The notes under the pieces: generated by a model
What the model was told of the DNA's origin: nothing
Database searches by the model: none
Seen by the model: only the letters and a program-made list of their open reading frames with translations
In this document: piece after piece, positions 23,974 through 33,433 of the stretch
How the letters are laid out: each line of letters opens with the position of its first letter
How positions within the stretch are numbered: the first letter of the stretch is position 1
Assembly: GCA_020081605.1 (NCBI GenBank)
Contig: JAHREC010000062.1
Span: forward strand, 4,831,758 to 4,895,757
DNA: 64,000 bases
DNA from: Albifimbria verrucaria
Taxonomy: Eukaryota > Ascomycota > Sordariomycetes > Hypocreales > Stachybotryaceae
Direction of reading: 5' to 3'
Made by a program: the position numbers and the translations under genes

Positions 23974-26445
23974 ATGCAGAGCCCTGACCAAGCTGCTTCC
24001 AGCGGCAGACCTGCCCGTCCTTGCGATGCCTGCCGCAAGCGCAAACGCCGGTGCGTGGTAGAGCCTGGCAATTCCGCTTGCCAAATATGTCGGGCTGGAG
24101 CCGGAGAGTGTACCTTTCTCGAACCCGCAGCGGAGCGGGGATCCATCAAGCGCTCGGCCCCAGATCAGTCCGAACCCCTTCCAGTCAAGCGAGGCGTCCT
24201 GTGAGTTGAGAAGACCACGATAGTTGCTCTAGATCTTGCGGCCTACGCGCCGATACATGCTGACTTTTACTGGATAGGGTCGCCAGCTCGTCAGCGCACA
24301 CGGAACCCAGCCTGTTCAGTGATGCGACCGGGGTCATTGAAGACTATGACGCTCTGCCAGTGCCATCCCTTCTCAAGAAAAATCTTGGGCTGCAGCAACA
24401 TAGATATATACGGTACATTGGCCCATCGGATGAACTAGACTCGAACCTTCTGGCCCTTCGACCGGTGGACGAGAGGCAGGAGACTCGCTTTCCAGACGGC
24501 ACTAGCTGCCGTCGTGTCTCTCGCGACACCCACTTCGCCTTGGTGCCGTACAGTCGTACCCAGGTTCGTGCTCAGGAGTTGCAGGAGTTGGATGCTATTG
24601 AGAGGATTGTGCGGCCCCACGGCAAAAGCCTGGTCAACCTCTACTTTAGAATCATTCATCCATGTTTTCCCATTCTGGACAAAAAGTCGGTTTTTGCAAT
24701 CGTTTCCCCATCGGCCTCGGGCAGCTGACTAACGGGATGATCAGGACGTTCATGGAGAAATACGCACGCACTCACCAAGAATTCTCAGCACCCTGTCTCG
24801 CTGGAGTTTACATGCTCGCTTCGAAATGGTGGCATTATGATCGAGAACTATCTTCGCTCAAGAAGCCAGACATTGATGGGCTTGAGAATATAGCCTGCAC
24901 ATCCCTGCAGAGTGTGATACGTAGGCCAAAACTATCGACCATTCAAGGGGACTGCTTTTGATGCAGTATCAATGGTCCAGTGATGGAGCCTGGACCCTGA
25001 GCGCTCAGATGGTGGCTGTAGCACAAGAACTTGGGCTCGATGTGAATTGTGCAAGTTGGACTATTCCTACCTGGGAGAAAGGCTTGAGAAAGCGTCTAGG
25101 CTGGGCGGTCTACATGATGGATAAATGGTATTTACTGTTAAGGCTCCCTTTAATGGCAAACAAAACTAATCATTCTTCGAAGGATGGCATTGTGCCGTGG
25201 CCGGCCCTCGCACATTGTGGACGACGACTGGATTCCCGAAGATCTCTCTGACGAGGATTTGTCGGATAGCGTGGATGTGGCAGAGGATGAAGACAAAACC
25301 ATTGAAGGCAGCACAGAGATCATTGCTGGTGGAACCGCATTCAAATGGATGATCTCCTTGACGCACATTGTAAGTGAAATATTGCAAAAGTTCTAGTAAG
25401 TGATGTGCACTCTGTCTGTTCCTTGGCCGCAGCAGCTTACACGGCATTATTTAGTTCTCGAAAATCCCAAGCAGATGCGTCCTCCAATATCAGGACCGTT
25501 TTGGAGCAGATCAAGCCAGTTCAGGTTAAGTTGAGGGAATGGCATCGAAGTCTACCTATTTCACTCCAACTAGAAGCCACGCGCGCCCGACGATTATCAT
25601 CTAGTGCGTCCTTGCATCTGACGTATTTCACTGCAGAGGTCACTCTCCACCGTGTTATTTTATCGTCATTGCTACGCCATCCCTGTGATCCCTTCATTGT
25701 TCAGATTTGCCGTGATGCAGCCAAAGAACGAGTCACTTCGGCTGTTGACCTCGTGACAAGTCTGAAACCGCAGCATTTGCAAGCATTTTGGTATTTTCGT
25801 ACGTATCAGTCTCGAATCCTGCCCACATACGAGAAAGCTTACTAACTTCCACTCTAAGCCAGCGGTTACTGTCTCGTCACAATTGGAACATTTACAGCAC
25901 TGCTATTTATCACCTCCCAGACTATTTCCGAGGCCAAATTCTACAAGAAAACTCTGGACAACTATCGTTGGCTGCTTCGAGTCACAAGTCGTGCCACCGA
26001 GTACATGGATTTTGCCGTGCAAAGACTCGACCTATCTCTGTCGCATATTCACGAGTTAACGGCAGAGGATGTCGTCGGCCAATCCCTAGAAGAAGTAGAG
26101 ACAGTGAGCCCCGTCAATAAGGAAAGACAGCAAGGAGAGCGAAACACGGTCGACCAGGCCAGTAAGGCTTTAGACGCAAATGCCTGTGATTTACGACAAG
26201 AAGAGCAAGTGGTGCCTTTACCCCCACAGAACGAAGAACCAGGCGGCATGCAGTTTCAATTATCTTCTGATTGTTTTTATGAAGACGCTATCCTCAACGC
26301 TATTAGCGATGAAGCACTTCTACGAGGCGAGGTTATACAGCAAAATAGCCTTCTTACATCTTTGGCCCCAATATCCTCTGCGTTCGATGAATTGAAACGA
26401 CGCCGCGGACACTCGAGTATGATTACCAGCAATCTGACTAGTTAG
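23974..26445 (+). CDS. Zn2Cys6 transcription factor, TamA/DAL81-like
   Basis: The N-terminus holds a Zn2Cys6 cluster, CDACRKRKRRCV followed by CQICRAGAGECTF. Later parts resemble the TamA/DAL81/UGA35 group of nitrogen-catabolism co-activators: HRYIRYIGPSDELDSN, VNLYFRIIHPCFPILDK, FMEKYARTHQEFS, WEKGLRKRLGWAVYMMDKW, RPSHIVDDDW, RVTSRATEYMDFA. Introns are needed after KRGV (about 24200), after DKKS (ending CAG at about 24749), after DKW (about 25127), near 25396 and near 25800. A G4 run at 24947-24950 seems one base short; beyond it the frame reads LLMQYQWSSDGAW. Its position next to a nucleobase permease, a ring-opening amidase and an allophanate hydrolase fits a role in secondary nitrogen-source use; this role is inferred. 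Confidence 0.8.
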
Positions 26446-26699
26446 AAACAACGGCCTGCCCTAATGCCATGAACAAATAGAGATAACTGGACTTTCTTGA
26501 GTCAACCCACTCAAAGTCAATACAGAAAGGAAAATATTTTTGCCCATAATGAATACACATGCTATTATGCATCGCTTTCGGAAACATACCGGATTAATTG
26601 GATCTAAAATTGGACACAGATGCCATGATAATTGCCAATGAGAACAAAAATTCTTTGGTGCGAGACTGTACCTCGATACCAGGGCCGGATTTGATAAAT

Positions 26700-28402
26700 T
26701 TACGCCCCTAGTTTCTCGGCCATACGAACTTCATCAACACTAATTACAACAGCAGTGCCTGTCAATAACCAGTCTTTGGCCTTATCTTCACTTGACCCTT
26801 CCACTAGACTCTCAGCGGGGATTTTGAGGACCATACTTAGACAATAGTACACAACAGCAGCGATGACAACCCCTACCAACCAGTTCAGGGTATATATGTC
26901 TTGGAACCCTCCGGAATCTCGATGTCTTGGTTGACACTGTTTGCCAAACCCGGAAGTCCGGGTATGATAGCAACTAAGAATGCGGCAGCTGCGCGCAGAT
27001 TCCATCCTCTAGTATACCAATAGAATCCATGACGAATGTAGAGTTGTTCGAGGTTGAGATATCTCCTGCGCAAGATCCAATAGTCGCACAACATAATGCC
27101 ACACATGGGGCCGAGGAAAACGCTGTAGCCATTTAGGAAGTTGAGAAAGTTATCACTGCTGTGTAAAAGTTCCACGGCGTGGCGCAGACGGCCAAGACGG
27201 CGCAAATGAATTGGCCTCGGCGTACGTCAACCCATTTTGGCATCAAAGCCATGAGATCGTTGCCAAACGCTACAGTATTGCCAGCTATATTTGTGCAAAG
27301 AGTCGCAAAGGCGAACACGAAACTGACGAAGAAAGCTGCGGCACGGCTATCAAATCTGGCGATGACATCCAAAGGATCCCATTCAGGCTTGTCAAGGTTG
27401 TAAATGACGGCCGAGGCGGATGCCAAGGTTACACCCAAGAACGCAGTCAGGATGATGCATACCGGCATCATGATGACCTGCGCCCAAAGTGCGCCTCGAG
27501 GAGATTTGGCGTAGCGACAAAATCGCCCATGTTGAGCGCAAACGTTGCCTGTGGGCCTATAGCTGACGTGATGGCACTGAGAAAGAAAACAGCCGTCGAC
27601 TTGCCACCTGTAGGGGTTGTCGATTGCGAGAAGATTGGACCAAAGCCCTTGACTATGACGACGCTCCAGATGAAGAGGGCTATCCCGGCGAGTGGCATCA
27701 TGACCATTTTGATGAGGAAAAGCCAGCGAAGCTTGGAAACGTTGATATACAGGAATGGTAGACTGATGAACCAAAATATGAAAAAACATAGTAGGTTGAC
27801 AGATGTGATGTTGGCGCTTTCAGGCAGTTGGTTTGGTACACGGGCATCTAATGAAGGCCATATAGCTCGAAGCATCTGATATACGCAAGATCCTCTGTCT
27901 CCCTTTCGTGTCAGTCCATCTTTTATAAATTCATAGCATGATTCGCTCCGTGTCCATGATGCATAGATTTAGACGTACCCGGTTGAAATCTGGACACCAC
28001 ACCAGAAGATGGCGACAACACCTCTGACAGCGACGGCGAACTTACTCCCTGTAAGCCCCAACAAGCTCTGTTCATTACGGGGTAGTTGAGTCCCGTTTTG
28101 GCACCCACATACCCCGTGAGCGCGCAAGGGATCATTACGAGACATGTGCCGAGGACAATAGCCCCCATTGCCATCCCAGGGCTCAAACCATTCGCAATGA
28201 GCGAGCCTGCCATCTGCAATATTGGAATTTGGAACCCTTCAGAAATCCAGAAACCACCAACGCTGTACCAATTCCAAGTTCGTCGTGACATGGGAACGGG
28301 GTCCATGTCTCCATTTGAGAAGTCATTGCCAGGCAGGCATTTCGAAGGCCTAGGCTGAAGGGTAAACCTGCGGGGAAATATTTGGGATTTCATGTTCTTC
28401 AT
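26700..28402 (-). CDS. NCS1 nucleobase/cation symporter (Fur/Fcy-like permease)
   Basis: This is a plasma-membrane importer of purine/pyrimidine-type compounds of the NCS1 family. It begins with a polar tail, then MSRRTWNWYSVGGFW and SEGFQIPILQMAGSLIANGL (TM1, broken NCS1 helix), TGLNYPVMNRACWG, MLRAIWPS, GPQATFALNMGDF, CRYAKSPRGALWAQ, FATLCTNIAGNTVAFGNDL, NGYSVFLGPMCGIMLCDYW and LNLEQLYIRHGFYWY. An intron at about 27900-27985 joins QISTG to CVYQML. Four one-base losses break it: near 28050, A4 at 27519-27522, A4 at 27165-27168 and C3 at 26907-26909, all in short runs. Corrected length would be about 530-550 residues, normal for the family. It is co-oriented with the ring-opening amidase upstream. 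Confidence 0.85.
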
Positions 28403-28562
28403 AACATAAGTCGAACGATGATGTTTGAGACCTCTTCCTATTTTCTGATTTTGGTATCAGGCCTTCATGATATATACGTTTCTGGGCCATCCTTAGAGGA
28501 TCTTAATGAAGCTAGACTAACTTAACCCCTTCGAGGGATCAACTGGAAGGTCTGACGAACAC

Positions 28563-28793
28563 CGATAAGCATGATTGATTCATCATGATATTTTTCTCCG
28601 AATAAGTCTATCTATAATGTTGCTCTATGACATGGATGCTGTCTAAAGCTTGGCCGCCTTATCTTGGTGTATCAGCGTGGTGGCTATATTCGATAGCACT
28701 TGTTGATTGACGGAAGCGGCCCGCATTTGTGGCCGTTGGCTCGCGCCATGTATCTCGGCGGGCCGCCGACTTCGGATTGCTCCCATCTTATCT
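28563..28793. promoter_or_regulatory. GATA-factor site cluster
   Basis: Three seven-base sites match the HGATAR core bound by the AreA/NIT2 nitrogen regulator: CGATAAG at 28563-28569 on the plus strand, and AGATAAG on the minus strand at 28659-28665 and 28787-28793. They lie 160-390 bp upstream of the permease start. Such sites occur often by chance; the clustering and the function of the gene are what support them. Confidence 0.4.
28755..28769. promoter_or_regulatory. palindrome TCGGCGG-G-CCGCCGA, putative Zn2Cys6 operator
   Basis: A perfect 7-bp inverted repeat around a single G. It holds facing CGG/CCG triplets, the half-sites of Zn2Cys6 dimers. Its 11-bp core GGCGGGCCGCC (28757-28767) recurs at 30576-30586 in the shared promoter of the two hydrolase genes. 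It lies about 350 bp upstream of the permease start. Confidence 0.55.
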
Positions 28794-29188
28794 GACTTCT
28801 GGTTCTCCACTCTGTAGGTTGCGCCCGCTCTTGGAGTGATGGGGAATCAACCCCAAGCTCTGAGCTCAACGTTAGAGAAAGCTATCACACTTGCCACAGC
28901 AACGAGAATGTAGATGTAGAAGTGATTTTTAATATTGAAATGCTAGCCAGCAACTGGTATGAAATTCCATTGACTCTAGTTGATTTTACAACTATTTAAC
29001 AAGGTATAACCTGTTTCTCTCGGATTCTGGGGACCATCGTTGATACTGAATTTCCAACTAAGCCAGGTTGATCATGCTTTGGAGCTAGGGGCTTATGGAG
29101 GCCAAAAGTGGGAGCATGCGAACGATAAAGTGACCAAAACGAATTGACACCATGATGCCTTTGGTTCGCTCAATGCATGATAGTGGTT

Positions 29189-30310
29189 CTAGCTACTCGT
29201 CTTGTAAACCAAACACAAACTTCCTCCGCCAGACGGCCCTTGTCCTTCAGCGCCACCACTAACGTACACTTGCGTATCCGCTACCAGGCCCGCGATCAAT
29301 CCACCTACAGCAGCCCTCGCATGTCTCGTGCTGTGAATATCACTATCTGTGTTCATGGTGTGGCGATGACCTCTGATGCGGCCCGAGGGGTCGGCCTCGG
29401 CCTTGGCAAATACCTGCACGACCTCACCACCATCCTGCTTGACTTGTGCTACCAAAGCCAGGATGGATGCGGCATCAATTGCATCTGCCATTGGTCGAGA
29501 AATCGCGTGAAGATGCGCATCGTCAGATGGCGTTGCAGCCAAGACGAGAATGTGGCAGTTTTCAAGCTCCGCACCACTACTACAGCTTGCCTTTGCGCTC
29601 CATTTCTCTTCTTTCATCATAGCTTCAGGAATTTCAGAATCCTGCATCTCACCTAAAGCTGTGGCAATACCGATAGCGCTAGCGTACCGTGATTTGGCCA
29701 TGCTTTCATACGTGTCCACGGTGATGGGCACTTTGCCCCGTCCCGGATTGCTTGCAGTTTGTCGCTTGTCAAGAGCGGGCATTTGACAAGCACCAGGTGC
29801 ACGTGCTCTGCGCTGACAGACATCTTATTGATCAATTGGGTGACTGTCACAGCTACCTGGCGAGCCTGCTCATCCGTACCAACCTCTTCAGGTGCGAGTA
29901 TCCGCGTGTGACCAACGGCTGCGGCTAACCCCGTCTCTTTGCCGGCAGTGGACTGAAGGAAAAAGGTCACATGAGGGCTGAGGATGCCTTCAGTGCCGCC
30001 AGAGAAAATTGTGACTGCATCTGAGGGGATCTGGGGCTCCCAAACCGCAGCTGCGAGGGTACGTGAGAAATCGTTGACACAACCATTGCCTGTGGTAAGG
30101 CAATTCGACACAGTGGTCAGCATGTTTTCTTTGTTGGAGAGTAGTTCATCAAGAGAAGTAGGCAAAGGACAATTAAATGTGCCTACCTTCGGTTTTTCCG
30201 ACAACTGCGACAATCTGAGATGCATCATAGCCTGCTTCTTGAAGCCTTTTCAACGGAGAAACATCTGCTGGCGAGGATATTGGGTATTTGAGTATTTCAA
30301 CTGGCGCCAT
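29189..30310 (-). CDS. ring-opening amidase (cyanuric acid hydrolase/barbiturase family)
   Basis: This family (AtzD/TrzD, barbiturase) hydrolyses one amide of a cyclic imide: cyanuric acid to carboxybiuret, or barbiturate to ureidomalonate. The fold is three repeats, each giving a Ser-Lys pair. All three pairs are visible: KTEGNG with SGGTEG, VKCPLL with SSGAEL, and AKAEADPSG with VSGGAEGQGP. GRIRGHRHTMNTDSDIH is also typical. The start at 30310 and a 97-nt intron (30090-30186) restore KTEGNG exactly. A C4 run at 29736-29739 (plus strand) seems one base short and breaks the frame between repeats 2 and 3. Corrected length is about 340 residues, near the family norm. It is divergent from an allophanate hydrolase-like gene and upstream of an NCS1 permease. 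Cyanurate versus barbiturate specificity cannot be read from the sequence. Confidence 0.88.
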
Positions 30311-30809
30311 GGTGTGTCCGTTGTGGTAGAACGGCGCGCATCGACGAGAGCAGCTTAGAGGAAGTCCGTAGGTAGAAAAAGTACGGCTGAAGACTGGCTC
30401 GCTTGGCTTTGAATTCCTGAATGCATCTGGGAACAATTGTTTGGAGCTGAGATATATGAAAACATAGGTGAGCCGACAACCCCGCCTACTATCTTCTGGA
30501 CTAACCCTTCTTTTGATTTGGGGCTTACAATATCTAATTGGCACTCCGCCGGCCCGTCTATAAGCGTGTGCCGCTGGCGGGCCGCCATCTGTGGATCCGC
30601 CTCTTGAGTCTCTTATCAGCTCTTGGTTTTGTTATAAGCCAAGCACAGAACATGATCGGATGCAGGACATATGATTAAGCGGAGGCTTCAGCTTACTGAA
30701 GTCCACGACACATACAACCAGGACACGTTACAAGTTTGCCTTACTTCTTTTACCCCGGGTCTCTAGCACTCTTTTCACTCCCACTTTCGGAACAACACCC
30801 AAAGCAAAA
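30311..30809. promoter_or_regulatory. bidirectional promoter of the two hydrolase genes
   Basis: This 499-bp gap separates divergent ring-opening amidase and amidase genes. It carries GGCGGGCCGCC at 30576-30586, a related GC-rich half-palindrome at 30546-30556 (CCGCCGGCCCG) and a GATA-type site (minus-strand TGATAAG) at 30612-30618. A shared control region would allow joint induction of both genes. Confidence 0.55.
30576..30586. promoter_or_regulatory. 11-bp palindrome, second copy
   Basis: GGCGGGCCGCC: identical to the core of the inverted repeat upstream of the permease gene (28757-28767). Flanking bases differ, so the match is not part of a longer duplication. It lies about 225 bp upstream of the allophanate hydrolase-like start and 265 bp upstream of the ring-opening amidase start. 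Confidence 0.55.
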
Positions 30810-32327
30810 ATGTCTCCCGCAGCTCTGAGCCCCAATCCTGTTCAGAACATCTTGGTGAACGGGGTGAAGGTACCTCATCTCGCCCATTCTTCTACGGCGC
30901 GTGAATGGGAAAACGCCGATCTGAGCATCGAGTTTCTTCAAAAATTATATGCTTGCAACTCTGCCACACCGATTGATGTCATCCACTCGGTATATAGAAG
31001 GATAAGCGAGCATCAGAGCAAAGCAGTTTGGATCACTCTGGTGCCAGAAACGGAGGCTTTGGCGAAAGCCGAGAAACTTATTCAAGCTTATCCCGACCCC
31101 GATTCGAGACCGCCCTTATACGGTGTCCCCTTTTCCGTCAAGGATTCAATAGACATTGCTGGGCTTCCAACAACACTAGCATGTCCTAGCTACGCCTATC
31201 AGGCCACAGAAACAGCGCCTGTGGTACAACGCATCCTAGAAGCTGGCGGTATTTTGATTGGCAAAACAAATCTGGACCAATTCGCCACAGGATTGAATGG
31301 AACCCGGTCGCCATATGGCACGCCACGCTGTGTCCATGACGAAGATTACGTTTCGGGCGGTAGCTCCTCCGGCTCAGTGGTTAGTGTCGCGGCAGGTCTC
31401 GTCTCTTTCAGTGTTGCTACAGATACAGCTGGAAGCACTCGTGTTCCTGCAGCTCTCAACGGTGTGGTGGGTTTGAAACCAACTTTAGGCATCATTTCAA
31501 CCGTCGGCTTAGTGCCGGCATGTAAAACGGCAGACTGCATCACCATTATGGCGAAGACTGTGCACTCAACCCGCATGGCTTTGCAGATTATGCGAGGGTA
31601 CGATGAGAATGATGTCTATGCACGAGACATCTTGCAACTTTCTGCTTTGGCGGCACAGCCGTCCTGGTGGGATGGAAGGGGTGGCGGCAAAGTCAAATAT
31701 GCTTTACCACCTCCAGCTCTTGTAGCTTCTGTCTTGTCGGAGCCATACAGTATCTTATTCCGCAATGTGGTTGAGAAACTTTCGAGGCTGAGCTTTATGA
31801 CACCTGTGGACGATGATGGCTTTGATTACACTCCATTTGCCAATGCTAATGCCATGCTCTATGGCAGCTCCATAGTCTCACAACGCATCGTTGCGTTCAA
31901 ATCCTATTTGGACTCCAAAGGTATGGCTGATCTGCATCCAGTCATCCGCGAGATATTTAGCGCAAGTGGTGGGTTTGATGCTGTACGAGCGTACGAGGAT
32001 ATCTTCTCTCTAGCCGAGTACAAGAGAAACGCCTCCAAACAATTCCGTCTGTCAGCCTCGAGTGGCATCGATGTGCTCGTTGTACCGTCTACAGCTGTCC
32101 ATCCGACGGTCGATGAGATACTCGCGGATCCTATTGATCTCAATAAACGACTCGGCAGTTTCACCCATTTTGTTAACCTCCTTGACCTTTGCGCAGTTGC
32201 AGTACCTGTAGGTGGGCAGTGGGCAAGCAAGAATGGGAAGACCATGCCATTCGGTATTACTCTCATTTCGACTCCAGGGCACGATGAAGATTTATTAGAG
32301 TTGGCCCAGAGGCTAATGTACGAATAA
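30810..32327 (+). CDS. allophanate hydrolase-like amidase (amidase-signature family)
   Basis: An intact intron-free frame of 505 residues. It has the amidase-signature catalytic set: Lys in YGVPFSVKDSID, cis-Ser in GGSSSGS, and nucleophile Ser in TDTAGSTRVPAA. The sequences PTTLACPSYAY, IGKTNLDQFATGLNGTRSPYG and GLVPACKTADC are typical of allophanate hydrolases (AtzF, and the hydrolase half of urea amidolyase), which split allophanate to ammonia and CO2. It stops at the end of the amidase domain (FGITLISTPGHDEDLLELA), so the extra C-terminal domain of AtzF and the biotin carboxylase part of fungal urea amidolyase are absent. The neighbouring cyclic-imide hydrolase suggests it finishes that pathway. 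A ureidomalonase role is the main alternative. Confidence 0.88.
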   Translation: MSPAALSPNPVQNILVNGVKVPHLAHSSTAREWENADLSIEFLQKLYACNSATPIDVIHSVYRRISEHQSKAVWITLVPETEALAKAEKLIQAYPDPDSRPPLYGVPFSVKDSIDIAGLPTTLACPSYAYQATETAPVVQRILEAGGILIGKTNLDQFATGLNGTRSPYGTPRCVHDEDYVSGGSSSGSVVSVAAGLVSFSVATDTAGSTRVPAALNGVVGLKPTLGIISTVGLVPACKTADCITIMAKTVHSTRMALQIMRGYDENDVYARDILQLSALAAQPSWWDGRGGGKVKYALPPPALVASVLSEPYSILFRNVVEKLSRLSFMTPVDDDGFDYTPFANANAMLYGSSIVSQRIVAFKSYLDSKGMADLHPVIREIFSASGGFDAVRAYEDIFSLAEYKRNASKQFRLSASSGIDVLVVPSTAVHPTVDEILADPIDLNKRLGSFTHFVNLLDLCAVAVPVGGQWASKNGKTMPFGITLISTPGHDEDLLELAQRLMYE

Positions 32328-33433
32328 TGGTCCTGAAGTAGTTCAAATATCAAATATATACATTTGATTATACCTTTTCAGTCATACTTACTATGCCACG
32401 CACCTATTATACACCCTTTCACGAGCTAAAGCATTGATATTTTTACTTCCCATCTCGAATTTGCAAACAGCAGTAACAGCAGTGGCACATATAAGGTTCA
32501 TTCCTCGAGCCATGCAACGGGCCAAATGCAAATGACGACGCAACAGATTACTCTTATACCCCTAATTACGCCTAATTAAATATTTAAGAGTATGGTCGAA
32601 GTCACCGCTGAGGTGGAAGAAGTTTTTTCTGATCCGATTCTTTGTTTATGAATTCGTGCACATAAGCCCATATTTCCGTCATCAGCCGATCAAGTAGGGC
32701 CTCTGGCCATCTTTTCATTCCTTGCTCCACAATATGTTTGTCTACTAACTGTCGTGGAGAAATCCTCTATCCAAGGTCTCAGCGCTTGGTCTGCAAGATG
32801 TTAGTTGGCGAGGATTATTCCTGAACTAGCAAAATCGAAGATAGTAGTAGCCTGCATTGAGTTGGGAATGGAATGACCAAGCTCTTCTACTTTGCTTAAT
32901 ACTTACCCTAGAGTCATAGCTAGTCCGAAGATCATTGAATCTTTATGTAAGGACACTGGCTTTCCCTCTTTTAATGAATCAACAACTCCTCTTTAATCTG
33001 TAAATCTGACTATTTGATCTTGAATATCCCGTGCTACGAGAGTTTCCGTCGTGCAAGCAGATAATTCAAGCTGGCACAAATTGAGTTGGGTTATTAAGTT
33101 CTGTATACGGTGAAAAATTACTCATAATATCACTCCCCGGCTAGATCCTTTTTGAGAACAGCCTCCTCTTGAGACAGAGATTTGAGTTCATTCACCCTTG
33201 AGCCGGGCTGGATCATCGCATTGTTGGTTGACTTCAAGAGGCCAGATACATCGATCTAATGCAATGGCCATCTGGATCTGATTTGAAGCTAGATTGGTCT
33301 TGACTCTCGTGGACTTCATTTTCCTATAACAAACTATCTTAGGCATTCTCATTCCAAATTTTTACACTTGCGCTAGGGTCTTACGTTCCAGTTACCAATC
33401 AACAATCCGTCGACTCAACCTCAGCTTGAAGCA
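32328..33433. other. gene-free stretch
   Basis: About 1.1 kb of AT-rich DNA with stops in all frames. It marks the right-hand edge of the nitrogen-scavenging group. Nothing is recognisable. Confidence 0.55.

Larger units (their letters stand above)
28403..29188. other. permease promoter region
   Basis: No gene seen in this stretch between the ring-opening amidase stop and the permease start. It carries three GATA-type sites (28563-28569, 28659-28665, 28787-28793) and a perfect inverted repeat at 28755-28769, listed separately. Confidence 0.6.

Noticed and set aside
27211..27879. 222-residue plus-strand frame
   Set aside because: It is antisense to the NCS1 permease, whose conserved family segments lie on the minus strand.
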